Below are positions 49,943-61,024 of a DNA stretch of 64,000 nucleotides, piece by piece (position 1 is the stretch's first letter; every line of letters starts with the position of its first letter). The position numbers were made by a program, and so were the translations under genes. Under the pieces are notes generated by a model. That model ran no database searches. It was given only the letters and a program-made list of their open reading frames with translations, and had not been told where the DNA came from. Source of the stretch: Campylobacter devanensis (lineage in GTDB: Bacteria; Campylobacterota; Campylobacteria; Campylobacterales; Campylobacteraceae); assembly GCF_002139915.1 (NCBI RefSeq), contig NZ_CP018788.1:372001-436000 (forward strand). Reading direction: 5' to 3'.

Positions 49943-52353
49943 AAAAAATATTTAAGCTAATTGTCGCATTTCCTAAGGCTGTTTTAGCGTTTAGTTTGCT
50001 TATTTGCCTTGGAATTGGAGTCTTTTCTTATAAGCTTGAGATTGATGCTTCTACTCAGACTTTATTACTTGAAAATGATAAGGATTTAGCTATTTGGCGT
50101 GATATTACTAAACGCTATGATAGTAAGAATTTTTTAGTTATTGCTTATACACCAAATTTAGGACTTTTAAACCAAAATAGTCTAGATAAAATCGCAGCAA
50201 TCTCAAGAGAGCTTGAGAATTTAAAAAGTGTCGATTCAGTTTTTTCAATCTTAAAAGCCCCACTTTTAACTAATAATCCCAATTTAAGCATTAGTGAATT
50301 AATAGAGGATGTGCCAAATTTAAGCAAAACTGGCATCGATATGGCCAGGGCCAAAGATGAGTTAATGAATAGCTTATTATATAAAAACTCATTAGTTAGT
50401 AGTGATTTTAAAACCACAGCTATTGTAGTAAATTTAAAAGATGATGAGACTTATGCTAGATTTTTAGAACAAAGAGCAAATCTAAAAGAGTTTGGCCAAA
50501 AATTAGCAAATTTAGAAATTGAATTTAAAAAATATAGAGACGCTCAGCGTATTGTTGAACATGAAAATATTACTAAAATTAGAGAGATTATAGAGCACTA
50601 TAAGGGAGATGAGCGGCTATTTTTAGGCGGCATTAGTATGATTGCTGATGATATGATAAGCTTTGTTAAAAATGACTTAGCAGTTTATGGAAGTAGTGTT
50701 TTAGTGCTTCTTGGGTTTTGTTTATGGTTATTTTTTAGACAAGTTAGATTTGTAGTTTTACCAGTGATTGTCTGTTTTTTAAGTGTAATTTTAGCAAGTG
50801 GACTATTTGGGCTTTTAGGTTATGAGATTACAGTAATTAGCTCTAATTATATAGCCCTTCAGCTAATCATTACAATTTCAGTGGTAATTCACTTAATCGT
50901 AGCATATCGTGAGTTATATTTAAAACATAAAATTTATACGAATGCACAGTTAGTTTATCTTACTTTGCGTTCTAAATTTACACCTTGCTTTTTTGCAATT
51001 TTTACTACAGTAATTGGATTTTTATCACTTTGCCTAAGTGATATTAAACCAATTATTATGCTTGGGGCGATGATGAGTGTGAGTATCTCTATATCGCTTT
51101 TGGTGGCGTTTTTTATTTTTGGTAGTTTGCTTATGATGCTTAAGAAAAAAGAGCCCAAAATGAGCTTTGAAAATCACTTTAAATTCACACAGTGGTGTGC
51201 TAAATTTGCCATAAATCAACCAAAAATAATATATATAATTAGTTTGTTTATAGTAGTTATTGGTATTTATGGTATTAGTCAGCTTAGGGTTGAAAATAGT
51301 TTTATAGGGTATTTTAAATCAAATACTGAAATTTACCAAGGTATGAAGGTGATCGATCAAGAGCTAGGCGGAACGATTCCTTTGGATGTGATTATTAAAT
51401 TTAAACCAATTGAGCAAAATAGTGATGATGAACTAGGCGAATTTGAAGATGAATTTGGCGGTAGTCAAGAGGAGCAATACTGGTTTAATACTTATAGGCT
51501 TGATATTATTAAAAGAGTTAATAAATTTATTGCTGAGCGTGAGTTTGTTGGAAATGTTAGCTCGCTTGCTACTTTACTTGAAGTAGGAAAAAGTATAAAT
51601 AATGGTAAGGAGCTTGATCCGCTTGCACTCTCGCTAATCTATACAAATTTACCTAATGAGTATAAGCAGCTAATCTTAACACCATATATAAATATAGAAA
51701 ATAATGAGGCAAGATTTAGTATTAGAACTATCGATAGTGATCCAAATTTACGCCGTGATGAGTTTGTCAAATCACTCAAGGCTGATTTGCAAAAACTATT
51801 AAAAGATGAACCAGTAGAGATTCAAGTAGCTGGCGTAATGGTATTATATAATAATATGCTTCAAGCTCTCTTTAGTTCACAGGCTGATACATTTATATTT
51901 GTAGTTTTGGCACTATTTTTAGTTTTTGTAGTAATTTTTAGAAGTATTAAGCTATCACTAATTGGAATTATTGCAAATCTTGTTCCTTTGTGTGCTGTAT
52001 TTGGCATAATGGGGATTGCAGGAATCCCGCTTGATATTATGAGTATTACAATTGCTGCTATTAGTCTTGGAATTGGGGTTGATGATATAATTCATTATAT
52101 TCATAGATTTAAAAATGAAAATCGTACGCATACTATCTCTAGTGCAGTAAAGCGTTCACACGCAAGTATTGGTTATGCTATGTATTATACCTCTTTTGCA
52201 ATATTTTTAGGCTTTAGCGTGATGAGTCTTAGTAATTTTTGGCCGACTATTTACTTTGGAATTTTGACAGATTTGGTTATGTTTATGATGCTTCTTGGGG
52301 CGTTAATTTTGCTTCCTGCGATGATCTCTTCATTTTATAAAAAGCAATTATAG
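49939..52353 (+). CDS. RND/MMPL-family lipid transporter-like protein
   Basis: An 804-residue inner-membrane protein with the RND layout: membrane segment at 10-30, a periplasmic domain (about 35-225), five to six membrane segments (about 230-400), a second segment near 420-440 with periplasmic domain, then five to six more (about 640-800). ISLGIGVDDIIHYIHRFKNE near residue 710 is the typical RND motif with the charged residues. HpnN-like proteins of this family move hydrophobic molecules. Coupling to mlaA-mlaC suggests it takes the place of MlaFEDB as inner-membrane partner; this is inference. Confidence 0.85.
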   Translation: MKKIFKLIVAFPKAVLAFSLLICLGIGVFSYKLEIDASTQTLLLENDKDLAIWRDITKRYDSKNFLVIAYTPNLGLLNQNSLDKIAAISRELENLKSVDSVFSILKAPLLTNNPNLSISELIEDVPNLSKTGIDMARAKDELMNSLLYKNSLVSSDFKTTAIVVNLKDDETYARFLEQRANLKEFGQKLANLEIEFKKYRDAQRIVEHENITKIREIIEHYKGDERLFLGGISMIADDMISFVKNDLAVYGSSVLVLLGFCLWLFFRQVRFVVLPVIVCFLSVILASGLFGLLGYEITVISSNYIALQLIITISVVIHLIVAYRELYLKHKIYTNAQLVYLTLRSKFTPCFFAIFTTVIGFLSLCLSDIKPIIMLGAMMSVSISISLLVAFFIFGSLLMMLKKKEPKMSFENHFKFTQWCAKFAINQPKIIYIISLFIVVIGIYGISQLRVENSFIGYFKSNTEIYQGMKVIDQELGGTIPLDVIIKFKPIEQNSDDELGEFEDEFGGSQEEQYWFNTYRLDIIKRVNKFIAEREFVGNVSSLATLLEVGKSINNGKELDPLALSLIYTNLPNEYKQLILTPYINIENNEARFSIRTIDSDPNLRRDEFVKSLKADLQKLLKDEPVEIQVAGVMVLYNNMLQALFSSQADTFIFVVLALFLVFVVIFRSIKLSLIGIIANLVPLCAVFGIMGIAGIPLDIMSITIAAISLGIGVDDIIHYIHRFKNENRTHTISSAVKRSHASIGYAMYYTSFAIFLGFSVMSLSNFWPTIYFGILTDLVMFMMLLGALILLPAMISSFYKKQL

Positions 52354-52375
52354 AGCCTAAGATGGCTCTATAATT
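52346..52375. terminator. Bidirectional terminator hairpin
   Basis: A perfect 12-bp stem (AATTATAGAGCC / GGCTCTATAATT) with a 6-nt loop lies between two convergent genes and covers the TAG stop of the RND gene and the first base of the other gene's stop. The minus-strand side is followed by a T-run (GCTTTTTATAAAA), a good terminator for that direction. Confidence 0.75.
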
Positions 52376-52857
52376 TAGCGATTTAAAAGAGTATTTATAA
52401 ATTCAACTTCATTTAAATTATTTTTAGAGATAAACTCTTTAATGCTGGTATCTTCAAATTCAATATTTTTACTATTTAAGTATTTTTTAACCGCAGTTTT
52501 ATCACTATTTAAAGCCATCATCGCACTACTTAAATTTGCACTCATAAAGCTAGAGTATAGCTCTTTTTGTGGTAGTTTTGACTTGTTTGAATTTGGAGCA
52601 AAAACCACAAATATTATAGCAGCTATTATGGTAGCACTTATAAAGCCAAGTTTTTTGCCAGTAAAATATTTCTTAAATGGCGCAAGATTAGCAAATATAT
52701 GAAGCACACATGCAAGTACCATTACTATGCCGATATATTCGTGGGCTATCTTGATACCATAGTTTTTAAGATCAAAAAACATAAAAACACCAGTAACACC
52801 AACAATGGCAAATGTAGCGATAGTCGCTGTAGTAGCTATTGGTTTGGAGACTTTCAT
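52375..52857 (-). CDS. DUF4405 membrane protein
   Basis: A 160-residue membrane protein with three hydrophobic segments (about 8-28, 37-58 and 70-90). VTGVFMFF, AHEYIGIVMVLACVLHIFAN contains two histidines in a helix, a pattern shared with cytochrome b-like DUF4405 proteins that may bind heme. The C-terminal ~60 residues are soluble. A role in electron transport is possible but not shown. Single gene, minus strand. Confidence 0.75.
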   Translation of the reverse strand: MKVSKPIATTATIATFAIVGVTGVFMFFDLKNYGIKIAHEYIGIVMVLACVLHIFANLAPFKKYFTGKKLGFISATIIAAIIFVVFAPNSNKSKLPQKELYSSFMSANLSSAMMALNSDKTAVKKYLNSKNIEFEDTSIKEFISKNNLNEVEFINTLLNR

Positions 52858-53023
52858 TATCTATCCTTTGAGTTAAATTTGGCAAAATTATTTCAAGAAT
52901 ATGTTAAAAATATGTGAATTAACAAAATTAAGTTATTTTACAAAAGATATATTTGTTATAGCAATTTTATTAGATAAATTTAGAGTTATTATTGTCGTAT
53001 TTTATAATAACAAAGGAGTGAAT

Positions 53024-53599
53024 TTATCTTAAAACATGTAAAAATGAGTACGCTTTACTAACTCCGTCAGTATGCAAGGCGTACCACAAGGCTCGTTTTT
53101 CTTGCTCAATGCTATTGACCGCACCGCTAAAAACTACATCACACTGTACGATATGAATGTTGATATTTGTGCTATCAATGAGTGGATCAACTATTAGATC
53201 AGTTTTAATTTTAGTTAGCAATGCTAATTCATCAAAGAAATGACATGCGTTTGGCGTTTTGAAATTTATATATGTTTTAATATGATTTATACCAATTGTA
53301 TCACGAGCTAAATTGATCAGTTCTATTTTATCATCCATTGTAGCAACCTCTCCAATTAGCAATACTTCGCCCCATTGAGAGACTATATCTAGATGAAAAT
53401 TGCTTAAATTTGCACTAGCTAGGATTTTGGCTTGAAGTTTTTTTTGTATTACATTATCTTTTATTATTGTGTAGATTCCTCGTTCATCTTTATTGATAGT
53501 ATAAGCATCATATATTGAAGTTAAATTAAATAGTGGCGATTTAAAAGTGCAGCCACTTAGAATAATACTAGCAAAAATCATATAAAATATAAATTTCAT
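53024..53599 (-). CDS. BON-domain lipoprotein
   Basis: A 191-residue lipoprotein (lipobox ILSGC, Cys17). Two BON-type domains follow: about 50-115 with VSQWGEVLLIGEVATMDDK, and about 120-190 with IHIVQCDVVFSGAVNSIEQ. BON proteins such as DolP and OsmY sit in the periplasm or outer membrane and bind phospholipids. Minus strand, separated from its neighbours by gaps of 166 and 136 nt. Confidence 0.85.
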   Translation of the reverse strand: MKFIFYMIFASIILSGCTFKSPLFNLTSIYDAYTINKDERGIYTIIKDNVIQKKLQAKILASANLSNFHLDIVSQWGEVLLIGEVATMDDKIELINLARDTIGINHIKTYINFKTPNACHFFDELALLTKIKTDLIVDPLIDSTNINIHIVQCDVVFSGAVNSIEQEKRALWYALHTDGVSKAYSFLHVLR

Positions 53600-53735
53600 T
53601 GGATAATTTTATCTAAATTTCAACAAAATATCTCTTAAAAACTTTTAAAAATATATATTTAGCTTGAATTTATTAAAATTTCGATAAAATCTAGTCTTGC
53701 ATTATGTAAATTTAGTGATGCCAAAGGTTAGGTAT

Positions 53736-55535
53736 ATGCGATACGGCAAAGTTTTTCTTGCTTCTGGACTATTGAGAAGAGCTATAATTATTTTAGCGAT
53801 ATTTCTTGCTATGAGTGGTTTTAGCTTGCATTTTATATTTACTAATGATAATATAAGCAATACCGTATATTTAGGCTTTTCAACGCTTGCGATTATGCTT
53901 TTAGTGCTACTTTTGGAGATATTTTTATTTATTAAAAATAATCTTATTATACCAATTGCTAATACTAAAATGTTTATTGATAAACTAGCTCGCAAAGAGA
54001 TTATCGATCCAGTTTCAAATTTTGATTTTTATCATATAAATAAAAATATTTATGATTTATTTACATCGTGGGTATGCTCACAAAATAGCCTAAAATACTA
54101 TATGGAATATTATAGTTTATTATTTGATAGAAGTGATATAAAGATTTTATTTATCGATGCTAAAGATGGCTCTATAATGGATGCTAGCCGTTGTGCGGTG
54201 GAGTTTTATGGCTACTCTAAGGGCGAGCTATTAACAATGAGTATATTTGATATTCGTGTAAATGATGGAGCAAAAACTAACTATCATAAGCATAAATTAG
54301 CTAGTGGTGAGATTAAATTTGTTGAGGTGATTAGCACTCCAGTAAGCTTATATTTTAATGATTCATATTTTATGATTATTTTAGATGCTTCAAAAGCACA
54401 AGAAAAAATAGAGAGTCTAAATAGTGAGATTGGAATGATTGAGCATAATCCTGCAATTGTTATTAAATTTATCTATGATGAGAGCTGGATGAGCACTCAG
54501 CTTAGTTCAAATGCAAATTTATTAATTCCAAATGATGTTAAACAAATTGATATAAAAACTTTATGTCATAGTGATGATATCACTCCATTAAGCTTGGAGT
54601 TAGAAAGAAAGATAAAATTAGAAAATAGCATATATGATATGAAAAAAGAGCTTGATAGAGCTTATAGATTTAGGTTAAATAGTGGCGAGTATGGGTGGTT
54701 TAGACTTTTTGTTTCAAGTATGAAAAATAAAGATAACAAAACAGAAGTTACTATGTTTTTAGTTGATAGCACTGAACAAGAGATTTTAAAAGAGATTTTA
54801 TCTAGTAAATTAAAACGCTATGAAAGTAGAATTTTAAGCAGTAACTTGTTAGGTTTTGAGTATTTTGCTCAAAGTGGTATTTTTAAATTTAGTATCGATT
54901 TTGTTGAGTTTTTAGGATATAAAAATAGTATTGATATGGGAGTTAGTTCTATTGAGGATATATATAAAATTGTTTATAGAGATGATATTGATATTTTAAT
55001 TGATGAGTTAGATAGGTATATAGATGGCAGTTCACGGTTAATTGAGTGTGATATAAGGCTAATTAAAAAAGATGGAAATCGAATTTATGTTCGAATTAAA
55101 GCCAAAGCTCTAGATACACTAAATGACTCTGATGAGATTATTGGTACTGCTACAGATATTAGTGATCATCATAATTTTGTAGTTCAAAACGCTATATCTA
55201 AGGCGATTATGCTTAGTTCTATTAATGGAATATTAATTTGTGATGCAACTGGAAATATATTAGATGTCAATGAAAGCTTTACAAAAATTACTGGATATAG
55301 CAAAAAAGAAGTTATTGGTAAAAAACCGCAAATCCTGCACTCAGGTAAACATGATAATGTATTTTATGCTAAAATGTGGTCTGATATTAAGCATTTTGGT
55401 AGTTGGAGTGGAAGAATCTATAATAAAAATCGTTCCGGTGAAATTTATCAAGAGCATCTAGTAATCACAGCTATTAAAGATGAACATGAGATAATTCAGC
55501 GATATGTGGCACAATTTTATAAAATAATGGAGTAA
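53736..55535 (+). CDS. Membrane-anchored multi-PAS sensor without output domain
   Basis: About 599 residues from ATG 53736, chosen because AAAGG lies 8 nt before it; the frame is open from TTG 53697. Two membrane segments (about 10-32 and 42-64) are followed by four PAS-like domains. The first starts near ILFIDAKDGSIMDAS, the third holds YRDDIDILIDELD and the fourth SSINGILICDATGNILDVNE plus ITGYSKKEVIGK. The last PAS type normally precedes a GGDEF, EAL or kinase domain, but the protein stops right after it. It could signal by binding partners, or be a trimmed cyclase. TTG of hisZ follows 9 nt later. Confidence 0.75.
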   Translation: MRYGKVFLASGLLRRAIIILAIFLAMSGFSLHFIFTNDNISNTVYLGFSTLAIMLLVLLLEIFLFIKNNLIIPIANTKMFIDKLARKEIIDPVSNFDFYHINKNIYDLFTSWVCSQNSLKYYMEYYSLLFDRSDIKILFIDAKDGSIMDASRCAVEFYGYSKGELLTMSIFDIRVNDGAKTNYHKHKLASGEIKFVEVISTPVSLYFNDSYFMIILDASKAQEKIESLNSEIGMIEHNPAIVIKFIYDESWMSTQLSSNANLLIPNDVKQIDIKTLCHSDDITPLSLELERKIKLENSIYDMKKELDRAYRFRLNSGEYGWFRLFVSSMKNKDNKTEVTMFLVDSTEQEILKEILSSKLKRYESRILSSNLLGFEYFAQSGIFKFSIDFVEFLGYKNSIDMGVSSIEDIYKIVYRDDIDILIDELDRYIDGSSRLIECDIRLIKKDGNRIYVRIKAKALDTLNDSDEIIGTATDISDHHNFVVQNAISKAIMLSSINGILICDATGNILDVNESFTKITGYSKKEVIGKKPQILHSGKHDNVFYAKMWSDIKHFGSWSGRIYNKNRSGEIYQEHLVITAIKDEHEIIQRYVAQFYKIME

Positions 55536-55544
55536 GGAGAGAAT

Positions 55545-56399
55545 TTGAATTTGGATACACAAAAGATTTATGAACACGATATCCCAGATGGGTCAAAGCT
55601 ATATTTTGGCGCTAGCGCTAAGCTTAAAAGAGAGATTGAAGCTAAAGCAGCTGAAATTTTAGAAAAGAATGAATTTAGCGAGATTATCACTCCATATTTT
55701 AGCCATCATCAGCGTCAAAGCGTAAAGCCTGAGAATTTAATTCGTTTTGGCGATAAGCAAAATTTAGAGATTGCTCTTCGTAGCGATAGCACAATAGATG
55801 TAGTTAGGATTACTACAAAAAGATTAAAAGATAGCGATACTAAAAGGTGGTTTTACATTCAGCCGGTATTTAAACATCCAACTAGTGAAATTTATCAAAT
55901 CGGTGCTGAGATTTTAGGCGATAGCAGTATTATGCCGTGCATAGATATAGTTAGTGAGATTTTTAGAGAATTTGGTATTAGTGCGCATTTGCAAATTAGC
56001 AATATTCAAATTCCAAAAATTATTTGCCAGCTACTAAATTTACCAATTAGCGTATTTGAAAATGGTAGATTGGAAGTAATTTTGGGACTAAATTTACCAT
56101 GGTTAAACCGCCTAGCAAATATAAAAAGCGATGCTGATATAGATGCGGTTATTGCTATTGCGCCAAGTGAGCTAAAAGAGCCGTTAAACTCGATAAAAGG
56201 ATTAGCTAGTAACTATGATAAACGAATATATGCACCGCTATATTATTCTAAAATGAGATATTATGATAAGCTATTTTTTAGGTTTTTATGCGATAATAGC
56301 ATTTTAAGTAGTGGCGGAAGCTATGAAATTGATGGAAACATCTCAGCTGGGTTTGCTATATTTAGCGATGCTGTGATAGAGAATTTAAGAAGCAAATAA
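55545..56399 (+). CDS. hisZ: HisZ-like ATP phosphoribosyltransferase regulatory subunit
   Basis: A 284-residue class II aminoacyl-tRNA synthetase-like protein without an anticodon-binding domain. IITPYFSHHQ, ALRSDSTIDVVRITTKRL and RWFYIQPVFKHP correspond to motifs 1 and 2 of HisRS-like proteins, and FRFLCDNSILSSGGSYEIDG resembles motif 3. HisZ activates short-form HisG, but no hisG is adjacent and Campylobacter HisG is, as I recall, the long form, so its role is uncertain. Starts with TTG after AAGGAGA. It lies 9 nt before purA, a neighbour pair seen in many bacteria. Confidence 0.75.
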   Translation: MNLDTQKIYEHDIPDGSKLYFGASAKLKREIEAKAAEILEKNEFSEIITPYFSHHQRQSVKPENLIRFGDKQNLEIALRSDSTIDVVRITTKRLKDSDTKRWFYIQPVFKHPTSEIYQIGAEILGDSSIMPCIDIVSEIFREFGISAHLQISNIQIPKIICQLLNLPISVFENGRLEVILGLNLPWLNRLANIKSDADIDAVIAIAPSELKEPLNSIKGLASNYDKRIYAPLYYSKMRYYDKLFFRFLCDNSILSSGGSYEIDGNISAGFAIFSDAVIENLRSK

Positions 56400-58080
<1,681 letters not shown>

Positions 58081-58084
<4 letters not shown>

Positions 58085-58608
58085 AATTTATATATTTTAT
58101 TATATTTTTGGCTAGTTTGTTGTATGCTGCAAGTGAGAATAATGATGAGATTTTAGCCGATAGAGAGGCAAAGATTGCTAAAAATTTAGAATTAATAGAT
58201 AGCTCGCGCCAAGAGCTAGAGGCTTATAGAGCTGCAACAAATACGCTATTTAATCAACGTGAAGAACAGATTTTAGCTAAAGAAAGAGATCTAAATAAAA
58301 CCTTAGCGCAGATTTCTCAAAAAGAAGAAAATATTAAAAAAATGCTTGATAAAAATGAGAAAATTTTATCTGAGATCAAGAGCATTACAAATGATAAGAT
58401 TCTATCCGTTTATGCTAAGATGAAAGACGGAGCTGCAGCCACCATAATTGCTCAGCTTCCACGTGATGAGGCAGCAAAGGTTTTGCATGCGCTAGATCCA
58501 AAGAAGATATCGACAATATTTGCTAAGATGGATCCGCAAATAGCAGCTGAACTTACGCAAATTTTGAAAAATGATGAGCTTTTTAAGGATTTAAATTCAA
58601 CTAAATAA
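58081..58608 (+). CDS. MotE-like periplasmic protein (Cj1496c-like)
   Basis: A 175-residue protein with a signal peptide (MKFIYFIIFLASLLYA), a long coiled coil (about 25-110) and a MgtE-N-like domain at about 115-165 (MKDGAAATIIAQLPRDEAAK, FAKMDPQIAAEL). It matches MotE-type motor proteins of epsilonproteobacteria. Two N-glycosylation sequons, Asp-Leu-Asn-Lys-Thr (Asn72) and Asp-Leu-Asn-Ser-Thr (Asn172), agree in position with those I recall for glycosylated C. jejuni Cj1496c. Starts at TTG overlapping the fliJ stop, behind AAGGATAGG. Confidence 0.82.
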
Positions 58609-58689
58609 ATTTAATTTATCTTGCTATTTTTAGCTGATTTTATATATTTTTTTGATAAAATTAGTCAAAAATTTATAAAGGTCATTTAA

Positions 58690-59241
58690 ATGCGTATTAA
58701 ACTTCCACATGCTCCATATATAGCAAGAAAGATTACAACTGATCTCTTAGGCTCTGGTTTTGTTAAATTCAAAAGCGGTACAGAGCCTATAACCGCCGTT
58801 GCTCGGGAGATTCTTTGTGCTGATATAAATAAGGAAAGAGCCCTAGAAGAGCGTGTAAAAGAGCTTTTGGAACAAAATGAGAATGAGATCGATTTTATGC
58901 AAATTGATCGCAAGAATATGTTTTGGTTGATTAAGAAAAAATTAGCCAAAGAGTTTGGAGTAATGCTCTCATATGATGACCGTTATAGTAGTCTATCGCA
59001 TGAGATTTTACAAAGATTATGGAGAGAAAATTTAATCGATTATAGCGTTTCAGAAAATAGGGTTAAAAATTTGATCTATGGCGCAATAGAGAGCTATTTA
59101 AAACAGTATGAAGCTATCGAAGATAGCGTAGCAGATAGATTAGAAAACTATAAGAAAAAGCTAATACCAGGCACTGAGGAGTATGATTTGATATTTGAAA
59201 GACTCTATGAAGAAGAGCTTAGCAAAAGAGGAATGATATAA
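58690..59241 (+). CDS. DUF507 family protein
   Basis: A 183-residue soluble protein of DUF507, which contains two related halves: MRIKLPHAPYIARKITTDLL (about 1-90) and a second beginning near LSYDDRYSSLSHEILQRLW (about 95-183). Function is unknown across the family. It lies after an 81-nt gap with the motE-like gene and shares a base with carA (ATAATG). Confidence 0.85.
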   Translation: MRIKLPHAPYIARKITTDLLGSGFVKFKSGTEPITAVAREILCADINKERALEERVKELLEQNENEIDFMQIDRKNMFWLIKKKLAKEFGVMLSYDDRYSSLSHEILQRLWRENLIDYSVSENRVKNLIYGAIESYLKQYEAIEDSVADRLENYKKKLIPGTEEYDLIFERLYEEELSKRGMI

Positions 59242-60359
59242 TGAAGGCATATATTTATTTAGAAAATGGTGTTTATTTAGAAGCTAAGGCTTTTGGTAAG
59301 GGTGGGAGTGCTTTTGGCGAGCTTGTGTTTAATACATCTTTGACTGGCTATGAAGAGATTATTACAGATCCTAGTTATGCTGGACAGTTTATTGTATTTA
59401 CTATGCCTGAAATTGGGATTGTAGGTATAAATGATGATGATACAGAAAGTAGTAAAATTCACGCAAGTGGCGTATTTATGCGTAATTTTAATGCCAATCC
59501 AAGTAATTTTAGATCAACACAAAATATTGAAAAGTTTTTTTACGACCAAGGCAAATTTGGTGTGTATGATATAGATACAAGATATTTAACTAAGATGTTA
59601 AGAGATAGTGGAAATTTAAGAGTATATGTCTCAACTGAGATTAGTGATAAAGATGAGCTTAAAAAAGCTTTAGAAAGTAGTGCTAGAATCGATGAGATAA
59701 ATTACGTAAGTATCGTAAGCACAAAAAAGCCATATATTCACACTGCTTCAAGATGGGAGCATAAAAACCAAGCTTATGGTAGTGTAAATTCAATTGGTAA
59801 AAGAGTTGCCGTTATTGATTATGGTGTTAAAAGAAATATATTAAATGAGCTTTGTAGTGTTGGTCTTGAACTTGAAGTATATCCGCACGATGTACAAGGT
59901 GAAGTTTTAATTGACAAATTTAATAAAGGTCAAATTCATGGAGTATTTCTAAGTAATGGTCCTGGTGAGCCTAGAATGCTAGTTAATGAGATTGCTCAGA
60001 TTAAAAAACTAATAGCAGCTAATATTCCGATGTTTGGTATCTGTCTTGGTCATCAGTTGCTTTCAAATGCTTATGGTTATGAGACTTATAAACTTAAATT
60101 TGGTCAGCATGGAGCCAATCATCCAGTTCAAAATTTAGAGACAAAAAGTATAGAGATTACAGCGCAAAATCATAACTATAATGTTCCAGAGAATATCTGC
60201 GAAGTAGCTACAATTACCCATAGAAATCTTTTTGATAATACTATTGAAGGGGTATGTTATAATAGTGGAAAAGTATTTTCAGTTCAGCATCACCCAGAAG
60301 CAAGCAGCGGCCCAAATGAGAGCAAATATATATTTAAGAAATTTATAGAAATTCTATAA
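59241..60359 (+). CDS. carA: Carbamoyl-phosphate synthase small subunit
   Basis: A 372-residue glutaminase that gives ammonia to CarB. The N-terminal domain (about 1-150, with FGELVFNTSLTGYEEI) precedes the class I glutaminase domain with Cys268 in MFGICLGHQLL and VQHHPEASSGP (His and Glu) near residue 350. The large subunit carB is in this window but not adjacent. Shares a base with the next start (TAATGG). Confidence 0.97.
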   Translation: MKAYIYLENGVYLEAKAFGKGGSAFGELVFNTSLTGYEEIITDPSYAGQFIVFTMPEIGIVGINDDDTESSKIHASGVFMRNFNANPSNFRSTQNIEKFFYDQGKFGVYDIDTRYLTKMLRDSGNLRVYVSTEISDKDELKKALESSARIDEINYVSIVSTKKPYIHTASRWEHKNQAYGSVNSIGKRVAVIDYGVKRNILNELCSVGLELEVYPHDVQGEVLIDKFNKGQIHGVFLSNGPGEPRMLVNEIAQIKKLIAANIPMFGICLGHQLLSNAYGYETYKLKFGQHGANHPVQNLETKSIEITAQNHNYNVPENICEVATITHRNLFDNTIEGVCYNSGKVFSVQHHPEASSGPNESKYIFKKFIEIL

Positions 60360-61024
60360 TGGAGCTTACTACCATCCTTGCTACTATTACACTTGCGGTT
60401 GGTTTTAGCCTTTCGCACTGCATTGGTATGTGTGGCGGGTTTGTGGTAGCTTGTGCTGTAAAGCTTAGTCAAAAAGATAGAACAACTAGACTAATTTTAT
60501 CTTTAGGTTATCACCTTAGTAGGGTTTTAGCTTATGTAATTTTGGGTATTTTTTTTGGACTTTTTGGCTCAGCAGTTATCTTTAGCGGTGTTAGCAAGGG
60601 TTTGCTTATATTTTTTGCTGGAGTAGTTTTAATTATTTTGGCTTTTGGTATTTTTAAAAGAGGTAAACTCCTTTCTTGTATTGAAAATCAAAAATTAAGT
60701 TCATTGATTATACCGTTACTTGGTAAATTTAGACAAAAAAATAGTACTATCTCATTTTTAATCTTAGGTTTTTTAAATGGACTTTTACCTTGTGGGGTTG
60801 TATATTATTTTTTAGCTATGTCTCTTGGAAGTGGGTCTTTGGTAAATGGGGCGATTATTATGGCTATTTTTGGTCTTAGTACAATTCCGGTAATGATGGG
60901 ATCGGGATGGATTTTATCAACTTTGAGTAATAAATTTAAAAATTATATAAATTTAGCTTCATTTTTGATTATGCTTGGGTATGGAATTTATCTTTTATAT
61001 TTAGGATTTATGGTTTTAAAATGA
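60359..61024 (+). CDS. TauE/DsbD-like membrane protein with conserved cysteines
   Basis: A 221-residue inner-membrane protein with six or seven hydrophobic segments. SLSHCIGMCGGFVVAC near residue 18-34 and FLNGLLPCGVVYY near 138-150 hold cysteines of the type found in the 'urease accessory protein UreH-like/DsbD_2' family, which includes cytochrome oxidase accessory and copper-handling proteins. Position before the kinase and ccoN genes fits a role in cbb3 oxidase assembly or copper supply; this is inference. ATG overlaps the carA stop by one base. Confidence 0.8.
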   Translation: MELTTILATITLAVGFSLSHCIGMCGGFVVACAVKLSQKDRTTRLILSLGYHLSRVLAYVILGIFFGLFGSAVIFSGVSKGLLIFFAGVVLIILAFGIFKRGKLLSCIENQKLSSLIIPLLGKFRQKNSTISFLILGFLNGLLPCGVVYYFLAMSLGSGSLVNGAIIMAIFGLSTIPVMMGSGWILSTLSNKFKNYINLASFLIMLGYGIYLLYLGFMVLK

